Shown piece by piece: positions 16,759 through 27,873 of a stretch of DNA of 64,000 nt. The stretch is from Botryococcus braunii (taxonomy: Eukaryota; Chlorophyta; Trebouxiophyceae). Below the pieces are notes generated by a model, which worked only from the letters and a program-made list of their open reading frames with translations, was not told the origin of the DNA and did not search any database. Each line of letters starts with the position of its first letter. The stretch's first letter is position 1. Location of the stretch: assembly GCA_002005505.1 (NCBI GenBank), contig MVGU01001123.1, positions 105,001-169,000 on the forward strand, read 5' to 3'. A program made the position numbers and the translations under genes.

Positions 16759-17483
16759 AAGTATGGTGGGCCAATAACGTCGGGTGTGGCGCATGACGTG
16801 AGTCGAGGGGAGGTTTTGCGAACTCGTGACTTGCCCTTTGACATGCGGCTACTATACTGGCTACACTGGCGTCAAATACTTTCAGTTTGGAGCGGGTTTA
16901 AATCAAATTCCATTCTGGGGCCTTATGTCAACCATTTTAAAGATAAATTGTAGCTTTTCTGTTGTGGCGCTAGCACTTTGTAGTCATGAAGCCTTATCAT
17001 CCTACGCCCGCTAGTACTTATGAAAGGCTTCACAAGAGACATCCCTCCTCCTTTGCTTATAACCAGATGTCAAGGGCCTGAACATTGCTGCTGTCCAGCC
17101 TAGATGCCTCCAAATGTTGCGCGCCAGGACTGAACCACCAATGCATGCCCACGTGCGTCTGTAGTTTCTTGGCTGGCATTGTGCCACGGGTGAGGAGACT
17201 TGAAATGCTTTCCTTCTGTGTTTGCAGCACATACACAAGCTCTCTGAAAAGGAAAGTTTGGTTATGAGACACCTGGGCAGTGCCTCAAGGAATGGGATAA
17301 AGATTCGACAACCGATGGCTAGTTGCCACAACTGCTGTCCTCACCTTTGTGAAACATGAAGCACGTGCACCACTTGCCGCACTAACGCATGCTATGCGAT
17401 TTGATGTGATAGAAAGTTTCAACATTACCCAATGCTCTTAGAAGTGTAGCCCCTTCGGCTCTCTGCCACCGGATCTGCCAGGC
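16759..17483 (+). repeat. 0.93-kb unit, copy 3 (3' truncated)
   Basis: Same start as the other copies; it ends at GATCTGCCAGGC and then changes to unrelated sequence. The Cys-containing frame (17228-17359) has lost its last CxxC because a changed triplet gives TGA. Confidence 0.9.
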
Positions 17484-17712
17484 TGTAGTGTAGAAGAGCA
17501 GAATAGAGGAAACGTCGCACGCCAGTTCCATCCACGGAACGTTCTGTATCCCAGTAATTCACTCAATCACTGAACTCTTGGTTACAATCCAGTAACCACT
17601 TGTGTTTCCAGGTGTATCTTTGCCACCTGTTCGCAACCGTAAGTATCTGTCACTTACTCAAGCACTCACATCAGTTACGACGCCATCTTCGCAACTGACC
17701 ACCGCTGCCCAC

Positions 17713-18337
17713 TAGAGTTGGGCAACTACGCGTTCCGTACCTACGCGTACGTACAAAAACCGTAGAAAAATCGTACGTAGATGGGATCCAACTACGGATG
17801 CCTACGCATGTTGTTTTCATGTTTTTGGGGGATTTTGCGCGATTTATGCCATTGAAAACATAGTCTATAATAAAATCTTTATTCAGTAGCTGCGTTTCGT
17901 GTGTACATGGACTCTTTTCGGTACTTTTGGTGTCCGATCATGCTTATCCGACCTGGCAGAAGTACACCGGACTTCTGCCGTACTGCAGTACAAATGTACT
18001 GTGTTGTATAAAATTGCGGTTTTTTGTTTTCTTTGACAAGTTTTTTATTTTTTATAGGGATGAAAGGCATTAACTTTGATAGAAACAACCTCGACAGTGT
18101 CTGGCTGGACATGCAAAGCGAAAAATACTTGAGTTTTTCCATGTGCCAACAGGCCACATTTTGCTACAAAAGTGGATGAAGATGGAAGAATTTCTATGAA
18201 CTACGCCGGGCAATATTAACCACTAGGATGTCCTTGATCGAATGGTGCACTCTGCCGCGACCTACGCGACCTACTTACGCCTACGCGTAGCAAATACGTA
18301 CGTAGATCGGCAAAAATCGTAGAAAATGCCAACTCTA
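17713..18337. mobile_element. hAT-type MITE
   Basis: A 625-bp element with ends TAGAGTTGGGCA and TGCCAACTCTA, flanked by the 8-bp duplication CTGCCCAC (17705-17712 and 18338-18345). An 8-bp duplication and TAGxGTTGGCA-like ends are typical of the hAT superfamily. Subterminal regions are rich in TACGTA and CTACGCG motifs, as expected for transposase-binding repeats. It has no transposase, so it is non-autonomous. Confidence 0.85.
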
Positions 18338-18345
18338 CTGCCCAC

Positions 18346-18955
18346 CCGTGTACATTGTAACGACTATCGGGCGATGTCCGATAGTCGGAGCCCTACTTAA
18401 CCGCTGAGCAATGCCGATAAACACCGATCGTACCTTTTAGGCACGTGGCACACCCGGTAATCGTACTGTAGTCTTCTCAAAGCACCGGAGCGGGTAAGGG
18501 CCGGAGGCCGGAGGTGAAATCCGAAGTTTTGAGCCTGGCCACGTCGCCCTCAAAACCTCCAAAACCTCGACGTTTTGACTTGCCCGTACAACCCTGCGTC
18601 TCCCATACTTGTGCTGCGCTTTGTCTGTAGATACGATGTTTTGCAATTAAGAAATATTAATGACAACTATGAAGCTTCCCAAAGGGTTCGGGGCTTCACA
18701 CGATGCGCAAGCACCACGTTTCGGAAGGTGCGACATCCCGTCACGGGAAGCCCATTGCCATTTGCACATCAACTCTGTTGCGGATAACCTGTCAAACAAA
18801 TTCAATTTTTATCGCATAGAAGTAGCAAGGGATGACTTTTGACTGGCAAAATCCGTCTTTGTTTTCAAACTGGGTACGTATGATAAAAATAGAACAGTGG
18901 CTCTAACAGGTTCTAACAAACTTTTTAACGTTATTCTTTATACATGTGAATGCAG
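18346..18955. other. Upstream region of the multi-exon gene; no clear feature
   Basis: GC-rich until about 18600, then AT-rich. A poor coding stretch at 18660-18842 cannot be supported as an exon. The first exon of the downstream gene may lie here, but I could not identify it. Confidence 0.3.
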
Positions 18956-20452
18956 CTTCTGGTTCTACAACAAGCAAGTGGAATGTGTGGTCGGGAGTAC
19001 ACGCACGGGCGTGAAGCAGCTCAGGCATCGAAGAAGCCTCTTGTTGAGGCTTTTGATGATGGCCTTTGGCACCCGTGGCATATGCTGACACATTCGCTCA
19101 TAATCTACCATAACCCAGGTAGGGACAGGGCAGGAGGACGTGAGGTCTCCTTCAGACGTTCAATGCAGACCAATTCACAACACCCCTTGAAAGCCTAACA
19201 GGTCTCAGGGTGTGGTCAAAGGGTGTATTACCTACCACGAGCAAATTTAGTGCACGGTTGCTCCAGTCATGTGCGGGTGGTGTTTACTTTTTTTCCCTTG
19301 ACACTCTTTGCATGGCTTACATTTCCCATAGTTGACCTGCACTTTGCTTGTAGTAACGAAAATTTGCAATTCAGCTCGGGATGGTTGGGAGTGACGATGA
19401 TATTCTTGCTAGCAGGTGGGGGGCGCCATTGGGCTTTGTCTGTGTGTTCTTGCAGACATTTCTGTGACCAGTTCCATGTATGTGAATTTATTGAACTGGT
19501 GTGTACGTTCATGTTTGTGTCGTTTGTGTGTGCTTTTGTCTCTGTGTGTGTATGTGTGTGGGTGTGTGCCTGCGTGTGTGTGTGTGTGTGTGCGCGCGCG
19601 CGCGTATGCATTGTGGCAGGTTCTATCCACTCAGAGGGAAAATGTGTGTGCTTGTGTCCGTCTGTGTGTGTGCGCGCGCGCGTATGTGTGTGTGGCTGGT
19701 GTGTGTGTGTGTGTGTGCGCGCGCGTGGACAAACAACTTATCGGAGTTGTTTTCATTTCTCTGGCTTTGCGTTCAAACTGCGTATGTACGCTACAAATAG
19801 AACAGTCGCTCCAAGAGGTTCTAGCGAACCTTTCTAGCGTGGATATTGATACATGTGAATGCAGCTTTCAGGTTCAACAAAAACCAAGTGGAATGTGCGG
19901 TTGGGAGTACACGCACAGGCGTCAAGCACGTCAGGCATCGAAGAAGCCTTTTGTCGAGACTTACTATGATGGCCTTTGGCACCCGTGGCCAATGCGGACT
20001 ATGTCACTCATAATCTGCCATAACCCAGGTAGGGGCAGGGCAGGAGGACGTGAGGGTCTCCTTCATGCAGACCTTCAATTCTTAAGCCCAACAGGTCTCA
20101 GGGGGTGTATTGTTTTATCACGAGCAAATTTAGTGCACGGTTACTCAAGTCTCATGTGCGGTGGTGATATGCTCTTTATTTTATTCTTAACACTCTTTGC
20201 ACGACGTACATCTCCAACTGTTGACCCACACTTTGCTTGCAGAAACAAAAGTATGCAATTCAGAGTGGGTAGGTTATTCTTCTTTACCATAAGACGATGA
20301 TCTGGCTTGAGATGGGGGGCGCCATTGGCCTTTGTCTGTGTATTCTTGCAGATATTTATTTGGCCAGTTCTTGTATATGCATTCTTGGAACTGGTGCGTA
20401 AATTCACGTTGTGTCGTGCGTGTGAGCTTGTGTCCGTCTGTGTGTAGGTGAA

Positions 20453-20483
<31 letters not shown>

Positions 20484-20660
20484 GCGCGCGCGTGCGTGCG
20501 TGCGTGTGTGTGTGTGTGTGCACGCGTGCGTGCATGCGTGCGTTGTGGCAGGTTCTATCTACTCAGAGGCAAACATGTGAGCTAGCGTCTGTGTGTGTGT
20601 GCGTGTGCGTGCGTGCGTGCATTGCGGCAGGGGTTATCCACTCGTCGAAGGCAAACACCT
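18857..20660 (+). repeat. Tandem duplication, about 0.9 kb (alpha units)
   Basis: Two diverged copies, about 18857-19760 and 19761-20660. Each starts near TTCAAACTG and AATAGAACAG, then carries an alpha exon, then CATAACCCAGGTAGGG, and ends in TG/CG-rich sequence. Microsatellite length differs most between the copies. Confidence 0.8.
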
Positions 20661-21351
20661 GAGTGTTAACTTGGCGTTATCTTTATGGGACGTGAAATGT
20701 CAATGCTGAAGGGTGTGCAACATTACTTGCATTATATTTTTATATCCTGGTGTTCTGTGCTTCTGCAGAGCACATTCTTTGACTCTGAGGGCTTCTGACT
20801 TCCCCACAGCCTTCAGAGCCATCAATGCATGGCCGCAAAATCCTAATGAGTTCCGGATAACCCACAGAGCATTCGAAAAGCCGGTTGTGGGGCTGCACGA
20901 TTCATGGGTGGTACACTGAATCAGAAATATGGTAGTGATTCATAAATAAGTTTAGGCAGCACTTCAGGTATCCAATCACTTTCTCCCATTTTGCAATAAC
21001 AATTATTTTTCCATTTTACAAACCAATTGCATAACTTCTTTCTGGCCCATGGAAGCTTATACTTGCGGATGAAACCTTGTTTGGGTAATGTTGCACTTCT
21101 TCACTTGATGCTAGAGTGATCCACCGTGATCATGGCATCTTGCATGGATCACAACCCAGGGCAAGGCCTTGAAGGTTTTCCTGCATTTTGTACATCCCAA
21201 GATATTCCCTTGACTTAAGGGGCTCATTCTGCATGCCGCATGCATGTAACTTCAAGGATCCCACTTCATTGGGACGGTGGAGATGCCCTGGTTGGCCTTA
21301 GCTTCATGCTAATCGGGTACACGGCTACCATGCTTGGTTGTCTCCATCTGG

Positions 21352-21402
<51 letters not shown>

Positions 21403-21717
21403 GTGGGGAATCACACACACACACACACACATAGGGCGCGCACACAAGCCGCTTTACCTTGTACGTGGTAACTGTTTCGTGACGTATACTGGCCGCTCGC
21501 ATTGTGCCATTGGTCTCAGAAGCGATTAGTTTTTGCAGGTTCACTCCCCTCAATGGCAATTATTGGTTTTTTGCACATGCCCCCCACCCTCCTCTGTGTC
21601 TGACACAGACCGTACGCTGCAGTTGCATGGGGTGGATAGCAGGTCCTCTTCATGCAGCGGGGATGGGGTGGCCACTTGTGTACTGTGTGTGCCTGAGTGG
21701 GCACGTGTGGGTGGTTC

Positions 21718-21764
<47 letters not shown>

Positions 21765-22180
21765 TGTCTGTCTGTGTCCGTGTCTGTGGTTGTACTGCTC
21801 ATTCCTTGGGGAGTTGCTGGTCTTGCTAGCAGAGGGCCATTTAAAATGGCATTAACATTAATCAAGTTTACGTTCAGGGATGCGACACTGCTGCAAGGAT
21901 ATCGGAGGGCCACATTCACATGCCCCCAATGCCGCTGGGATTGGAACCCACAAGGCCTTGAGGATCTGGCGTGCAGCATGTGTGTCCCCAGGTATCCCTT
22001 ATCCTTGACGTCTAATAATTTTTGCCATCTCCCCTTTGTATCTGCTCAATTTTTTTGGTGGCCACCCAAAGTGTTTTTCCTTTCCTTCTTGTTCTGTCGC
22101 GCACGTGCGTGTCCATGCGCTTGCACGCACAGGCGGGAAAGGTGGCCATATGCAAGTTTTGGGGATATGGTGACACCCCA

Positions 22181-22232
<52 letters not shown>

Positions 22233-22543
22233 GTGGGGAATCACACACACACACACACAGGGCGCGCACACAAGCCACTTTACCTTGTACTTGGTAACTG
22301 TTTCGTGACATATACTGGCCGCTCGCATTGTGCCATTGGTCTCAGAAGCGATTAGTTTTTGCAGGTTCACTCCCCTCAATGACAATAATTGGTTTTTTGC
22401 ACATGCCCCCCACCCTCCTCTGTCTCTGACACAGAATGTACGCTGCAGTTGCACAGGGTGGATGGCAGGTCCTCTTCGTGCAGCGGGGATGGGGTGGCCA
22501 CTTGTGTACTGTGTGTGCCTGAGTGGGCACGTGTGGGTGGTTC

Positions 22544-22614
<71 letters not shown>

Positions 22615-23034
22615 CGGGCATGTCTGTCTGTGTCCGTGTCTGTGGTTGTACTGCTCATTCCTTGGGGAGTTGCTGGTCTTGCTAGCAGAGGGCCATTTAA
22701 AATGGCATTAACATTAATCAAGTTTACGTTCAGGGATGCGACACTGCTGCAAGGATATCGGAGGGCCACATTCACATGCCCCCAATGCCGCTGGGATTGG
22801 AACCCACAAGGCCTTGAGGATCTGGCGTGCAGCATGTGTGTCCCCAGGTATCCCTTATCCTTATCATCTAATAATTTTTGCCATCTCCCCTTTGTATCTG
22901 CTCTGCTTTTTTGGTGGCCACCCAAAGTGTTTTTCCTTTCCTTCTTGTTCTGTCGCGCACGTGCGTGTCCATGCGCTTGCGCGCACGGGCGGGAAAGGTG
23001 GCCACATGCAAGTTTTGGGCATATGGTGACACCC

Positions 23035-23070
<36 letters not shown>

Positions 23071-23947
23071 AGGGGGGGGGAAGGGAGGGGGGAGAGAGAG
23101 ACACGTGTGCATGCATCTATATATATGGGTATATATATGGGCATACATTTGTATGCAATTTTCTGACACATGTATTTGTCTAAGAGTGTTCCTTGTAGAG
23201 ATGACCTCAAGGCACTAAATTGTACACTGATTAGGAAAGGGAGTCTGCAAGTACTTAGGATGTATCATACCCCACATCTTTAGAGGTGTGTACGCTGAAC
23301 TCAAAATAGTTCCATGTTGGTGCCATTCTGCATGACCTAATGGGTTAGTATTATGAGTGAAGCTTATCCTAACCGCACACCATAAATTGTGCATGCGGAA
23401 ACGCGGAATCTGGTTTGTAGCCTTCCCCTCCCCCCCCCCCCCCCACCCCCACACACACACACACACACCATAAAATACAGCAGTTAATGGCCCTGCTATT
23501 CGCCATCATTTTGCTCTTTTCTCTCTAAGCCTTTTGCAATCTGACTCGGTAGATCTATCTTGGGAAAAAAAAACAAAAAGGATCACTTGGGCTATTTGCT
23601 GGTGACATACATAAGGTTAGCACTTCTGACAATAGTTTTTGTTGCTCATTCAGGGGTTTAAAGCTGACATGTCGGTGCGTGATCAGATTCCCAGCTCAAA
23701 AGGATGTCTTAGGCTTAAGGGCGGTCTTGCTGGGCTGATTTGCCATTCTTGTCATCCTCGGGAGCTTTCTACATGTGGTGGACCTCCTAACCATGGTCAC
23801 AGCGGCCGCACTCATCAAGTGGCAGCATGGTGGGAGATTTGGAACAGCAAAAAAGGGTGTTGCTCAGGCTTAAGGGGGGACGGACTGGATTTGCATGATC
23901 TCGACATCATCATGAGCTGTAGGAGGGGTCGCAAGTACAGAAACTGA
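18956..23947 (+). CDS. Unrecognised multi-exon gene with duplicated exons
   Basis: Supported exons: alpha1 18956-19118, alpha2 19865-20028, beta from 20768 (to a stop at 20919 unless spliced earlier), gamma1 21878-21991, gamma2 22734-22847 and a last exon 23654-23947 ending TGA. Each begins after a CAG acceptor, and alpha and gamma end at CAG/GTAGGG or CAG/GTATCC. Alpha encodes SGMCGxEYTH ... ASKKPxVE ... DGLWHPW; beta has the related [15 protein letters not shown]. Gamma encodes [12 protein letters not shown] ... LACSMCVP, two CxxC pairs that could bind zinc; gamma1 and gamma2 are identical, 114 nt long and phase-preserving. The last exon is also Cys/His-rich ([13 protein letters not shown]). 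I do not recognise the family. Whether all exons join in one transcript is inferred from order, strand and splice sites. Confidence 0.45.
20920..21352. other. Intron-like spacer, no feature seen
   Basis: AT-rich sequence between the beta exon and the gamma duplications. No exon or repeat identified. Confidence 0.3.
21353..23036 (+). repeat. Tandem duplication, about 0.83 kb (gamma units)
   Basis: Two copies, 21353-22181 and 22182-23036, each running from a (TG)n tract with TTGTGGGGAATCACACAC through the gamma exon to GGTGACACCCCAT. They are nearly identical outside the TG tracts, so the duplication is recent. A third TG tract at 23036 marks the right edge. Confidence 0.9.
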
Positions 23948-25048
23948 AGCAGGTTACAATTGTTGCCAAATATGCTTTTCCATTGAGGAGTGAGGTTCCA
24001 TTCTTAGGGTCTGTTCAGCATTAGTTTGAAGGGTTAAATCTGCACTCTTACTGTTTATAATGGGACTAGGTGTGGTGAGTATAATCTTCAATCAGAGTGT
24101 ATTGTTCCACTGTTACAGATATGTGCACAGCAGGAACTTGAAGAGTGTTGTGACATTACTCTTGTTTTGTAGTAGAATGCGGTCACTGAAATGCATAGGC
24201 CCCTTTAGGGCTTCTATTATCTGGTGTCCTTGATCTGAGATTTTGAAGGGGTTGAAGTAAAATTTTTAAAGGGTTCAGTTAGTGGATACTAGAAAGGAAC
24301 TTTCTAGTTGCTTTGGTGATGGTCTTGAAGGAGCTGTAAGAATCTGCAGAGGACCCTATGGGGTTGTCCAAAACCTCTGTAATTTTTGTAAAATTCCTGC
24401 CACCATTTCTTTTCACCTCCTGGCCTCTTTCCGCCTCCATATTTTTTCACCTCGCCCCCCCTTTTTCCTCATTTTTTCACCTCGGTTCTAGAGGTTTTGC
24501 CAAAGACAGAGAAATCGCGGTCACCGTCAGGACCATGACCTACCGTACTCGTCCAAATCCCGCTTTGCAACGACGCTTCCCCAGGAGAAGTCCCTGTTTG
24601 CGGACGGCTAAACCTGCGGAAAAACCATATCACGGGGTTCAAGTTATAACTGAGTCGTTTTCACATGGTCTCTGGGCTGTTTTAATTATCTTACACTATG
24701 TTTTCGTGAGCGATTTCGTACGGTCGAGGTTTATGGGACCTAATGGCCGCAATAGGAAGGGACACTACACAACACAGTGGCCAACGTTGGGTACAACAAC
24801 AACAAGCCGTTCTTGGACGGCATCCTGCCGCGAGAAATAATGTAGCTGGCAGGTAAGCGTGTTTTCCGTGCGTCAGAGATTAGGTGAATCCGTCTCTTTT
24901 AACAAACCACTGCGCTTGTACGTTGGGATTTAGAAAGATAACTTCAATTAATATAATATCCTGCAATTTCTCAAGATTCGGGCCTCTGGTTTGTATGATA
25001 TTCGTCTTTCTCTTGGCAGGTGTACTGGGCCAATGTTTAGGAGTAACT
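23948..25048. other. No recognisable gene
   Basis: Downstream of the multi-exon gene. A 160-residue ORF at 24358-24840 is pyrimidine-rich and low complexity in its first half; its second half shows no known motif. I do not call it a gene. Confidence 0.35.
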
Positions 25049-25638
25049 GTTGAGTTCTGAACATTAATAGTGAATGCCTTGTGCTTTAAGTGATCTTCAT
25101 GTGTGCACTATTAGGATAGGGGTCCATTGAGAACCTAAGATACCTTGAGACACATTAGTTTGTGGACGCTTTTAAACATAAGGTACAATCTGATCTAGAT
25201 TACACGTTTGTCGGGTGAACTCTTAAGGCTGCCCCACCGGTGTGAATGCCAACTGGTTGTGAAAGATGCTGGGCATTTCCAGATGCTAGCCTTGTCCAAC
25301 AGTTGTGCATGATACTCAGCAGACAGTCGTACGGACTGCAGCGGGAATACCTGCATCTACTGACGACCTGTCTGCCGTGTACAGGTACGGTGCGGGAGTG
25401 TGTGTTGTATCATTGTTGCTGGAGTGAGAGTGAACAAGCTTAGTGTACCCTGTAGTCACTTAAACAGACAAGGGACAGTTACTGCAGGGAGTATAGGCAT
25501 GTACTTGAACGTAGCCGCCTAGAGCCTTATTTAGTACTTGCTTGATCGGTGCTTGAGTGCCATACAATGATGTAACGGAACTGGTTGTGAAAGATGCTGG
25601 GCATTTCCAGATGCTAGTCTTGTCCAACAGTTGTGCAT
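25049..25638 (+). repeat. B-family copia LTR, truncated
   Basis: Starts TGTTGAGTTCTGAAC like the LTR of copia B and follows it to GTCCAACAGTTGTGCATG within the second internal repeat, then stops. After copy 1 of the internal repeat it keeps the donor-like CAG/GTACGG (25382-25390). It is either a solo LTR or an element truncated by the sequence at 25639. Confidence 0.8.
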
Positions 25639-25646
25639 GTGTGGAT

Positions 25647-25897
25647 CCTGCAAGATCCAGTTTGGATTTAATGTTATATGTCACAAATAATTAGACACAC
25701 ACAAGTGTCATCCAGATAAGTAAACAATGTCAACATCAACACCATCACTATGTGAAAGCAGTTAAAAGGTCAGACTGATCTCTCTTGATCTGAACACATG
25801 CATCCACGATGCCAAACACAGATGAGAGTTAATTTAGATCAGGCTGTGAGTCAGAGTTTTTGACAACACGATGTTTCAAAAACACTATCGATTGACT
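25647..25897 (-). repeat. Short (intron-less) copy of a tandem pair
   Basis: It matches 25937-26360 nearly base for base but lacks two internal segments exactly where GT-AG introns can be read on the minus strand. It has no long ORF: read on the minus strand the only ATG-started frame is very short. It is separated from the long copy by a 39-bp spacer (25898-25936). Confidence 0.8.
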
Positions 25898-25936
25898 TAC
25901 ACGGGCAGTATACGACACTGACCTATCTAACGATTA

Positions 25937-26360
25937 CCTGCAAGATCCAGTTTGGATTTAATGTTATATGTCACAAATAATTAGACACACACAAGTGTCA
26001 TCCTGTGCATATTGATCACATTAGTACCTTGCTGGTAACCATCTTACGACCATTTCTCATATGCTAACGTGCAGCATTAACTGCTTACCAGATAAGCAAA
26101 CAATGTCAACATCAACACCATCACTATGTGAAAGCAGTTAAAAGGTCTGCACGTAAGCAACATTATCATTAGTTCAAAATCAGATGCAGCACTTATGGCT
26201 GTCACAACAACGTCAGCGACGAACGTATGCCTTACCAGACTGATCTCTCTTGATCTGAACACATGCATCCACCTTGCCACACACAGATGAGAGTTAATTT
26301 AGATCAGGCTGTGAGTCAGAGTCTTTTGCAACACGATGTTTCAAAAACACTATCGATTGA
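25937..26360 (-). repeat. Long (intron-containing) copy of a tandem pair
   Basis: Same sequence as the short copy plus an 86-bp segment (26003-26088) and an 89-bp segment (26147-26235). On the minus strand these begin GTAAGCAG and GTAAGGCA and end ATGCACAG and ACGTGCAG. This suggests a spliced transcript, probably noncoding, on the minus strand. No function is known to me. Confidence 0.75.
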
Positions 26361-26601
26361 CTGCCTGAGGCTTCGTTCAGTCGCAGCTAGTATTATCAGA
26401 TCAGCGCGTTGAATTGCGCTGTTCTGACCCTTTTTTCACGAATTCCTATCAGGATCTAAGTTCAGGGCCTTGGAAATAGGCCCTTATCCTAATATGGGTC
26501 CATCATTTTATTAGCTGTTAGGATAAGCCCATGTCTGATAATCACAAACATTCTGCAGGACGTTCTCTGCCTTGTTCTTAAATGTCTCTATCATCAGTAC
26601 T

Positions 26602-27293
26602 TGTTGTAGTAGATGAATAATTTATGCCTTTCCCTCAGTGGAGTAATAGTGGCTTTTCCGTCAGTGACAATAATAAGGGACAAATAGGGCGAAACGGTAA
26701 AGACATGGTAGTCATGGTCAATTTGAATGTAGATAAAGGTAACGCAAGTTACAGACACGTTTAGTGCAGGAAGGTACTGTTGCTTGGACGGAGAGGCAAG
26801 GCACTTGATTGGGACTACACAAGCACTCCGGGTGTTTCCTCAAAGTTGCCCAATCAGTCCTTGATTGTTCATGTCCTAGACTCTACTCATCATCGTACAG
26901 TAGAGCGGACCTTGACTTACACCCTCCGTGCCGCCACTGCACAGGTAACGTTAATATGATTGGAATAAGAAATTTGAGGCTCTGCTAGCCTTTAGTATTG
27001 CATGTTATGTGTATGTGCTTGGCTTTCTTATCATCGGACAATGAGATTGTTGCTTTCTGAGTGTGTACCAGTTAGGGTAGTTTGAATTCCGTTGTTAAGA
27101 GAGTGAGAGAGAGCAATTGTAATAGACTTGATTGGGACTACACAAGCACTCCGGGTGTTTCCTCAAAGTTGCTCAATCAGTCCTTGATTGTTCATGTCCT
27201 AGACTCTACTCCTCATCGCACAGTAGAGCGGACCTTGACTTACACCCTCCGTGCCGCCACTGCACAGGAATACGCCAAGCCCATAACCTAACA
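26602..27293 (+). repeat. 5' LTR of element C
   Basis: 692 bp, TGTTGTAGTAG ... CCTAACA. It contains a 142-bp direct repeat at 26803-26944 and 27126-27267. Copy 1 is followed by CAG/GTAACG and copy 2 ends TGCACAG/G, so an intron 26945-27267 can be read. Confidence 0.92.
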
Positions 27294-27307
27294 GCTTATG
27301 GGCCCAC
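27294..27307 (+). promoter_or_regulatory. Primer-binding site of C
   Basis: GCTTATGGGCCCAC directly follows the LTR. It matches the complement of the initiator-Met tRNA anticodon arm with one mismatch (second base), and the sequence continues CACTC. The upstream GCCCATAACC at 27279-27288 pairs with it. Confidence 0.75.
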
Positions 27308-27359
27308 CACTCTCCCGTTGAGTGTGGGTGGCTCTGAGAACGGAGGAAGACAGCCGTGA

Positions 27360-27638
27360 ATGGCTAAGAAACGCCGCACGAAGCAGACGGCAAGAAAAAC
27401 TACCTGTGTCAACGTTCCTGTTCACCTAAGGACCGGACCTCCTTCATACAATGATCGAATCAAGGCTGGGGGACCTCGAGGAGATCGTACACCAGACGAG
27501 CGAGCACTCATCGTCATCTGTACGCTGGACGCCCGCTGCCTCGACCAACGTGGTTTGAGGAACGATTTCCTGTATATCCAGCTTACAAGTTTACCTCTTG
27601 GGGGTGACCCCGTGGGAGGTCTCGTTTGTGAATCTTGA
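27360..27638 (+). CDS. Leader ORF 1 of element C (H3-tail-like N-terminus)
   Basis: It starts 66 bp after the PBS and encodes 92 residues beginning MAKKRRTKQTARKTTCVN. The run RTKQTARK equals residues 2-9 of histone H3. The rest (LRTGPPSYNDRIKAGG, DERALIVICTLDARC) matches nothing I know. It overlaps the next ORF, which continues in another frame after a G-run at 27600-27605, so the two may have been one protein of about 170 residues before a frameshift. Neither A nor B has a counterpart in its leader. It could be a captured host fragment or a lineage-specific retroelement gene. Confidence 0.45.
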   Translation: MAKKRRTKQTARKTTCVNVPVHLRTGPPSYNDRIKAGGPRGDRTPDERALIVICTLDARCLDQRGLRNDFLYIQLTSLPLGGDPVGGLVCES

Positions 27639-27873
27639 GCCTGGGTTCATCACGAAGGCTAAGTTCCTGAAGTATTGGCGTGCCATCGTTTGGCTGAACA
27701 GAGAGCAGGAAACAGCTGAAATTACAGCGTACAACTCAGTGGAGTTAGCATTGTCCACTATCCCTGTGGCTGCTTTCAAAGACACCCTGTCTCTGAGTGT
27801 TCGATGTGAAGCTGACTGGGAGACGGAGTCAGACAGTTGTGACGATATAGCAGGTGCCTGTTATACTAAGTAG
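27598..27873 (+). CDS. Leader ORF 2 of element C
   Basis: 91 residues, likely the frameshifted continuation of leader ORF 1 (VTPWEVSFVNLEPGF, KYWRAIVWLNREQETAEI, acidic end). Codon use looks protein-like: charged, evenly mixed residues. After its TAG stop the same frame stays open for about 50 more codons, so the original product may have been longer. Function unknown. Confidence 0.4.
   Translation: MGVTPWEVSFVNLEPGFITKAKFLKYWRAIVWLNREQETAEITAYNSVELALSTIPVAAFKDTLSLSVRCEADWETESDSCDDIAGACYTK

Noticed and set aside
14392..17331. Minus-strand ORF of 105-106 codons kept open in all three unit copies, including an in-frame 3-bp indel
   Set aside because: The differences between copies change the encoded residues as often as not, there is no motif, and the copies are too similar for an open frame to be evidence. 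Mentioned only as part of the triplicated unit.
24358..24840. 160-residue plus-strand ORF
   Set aside because: The first half is a pyrimidine-rich low-complexity stretch, the second half has no motif or splice context. Not enough to call a gene.
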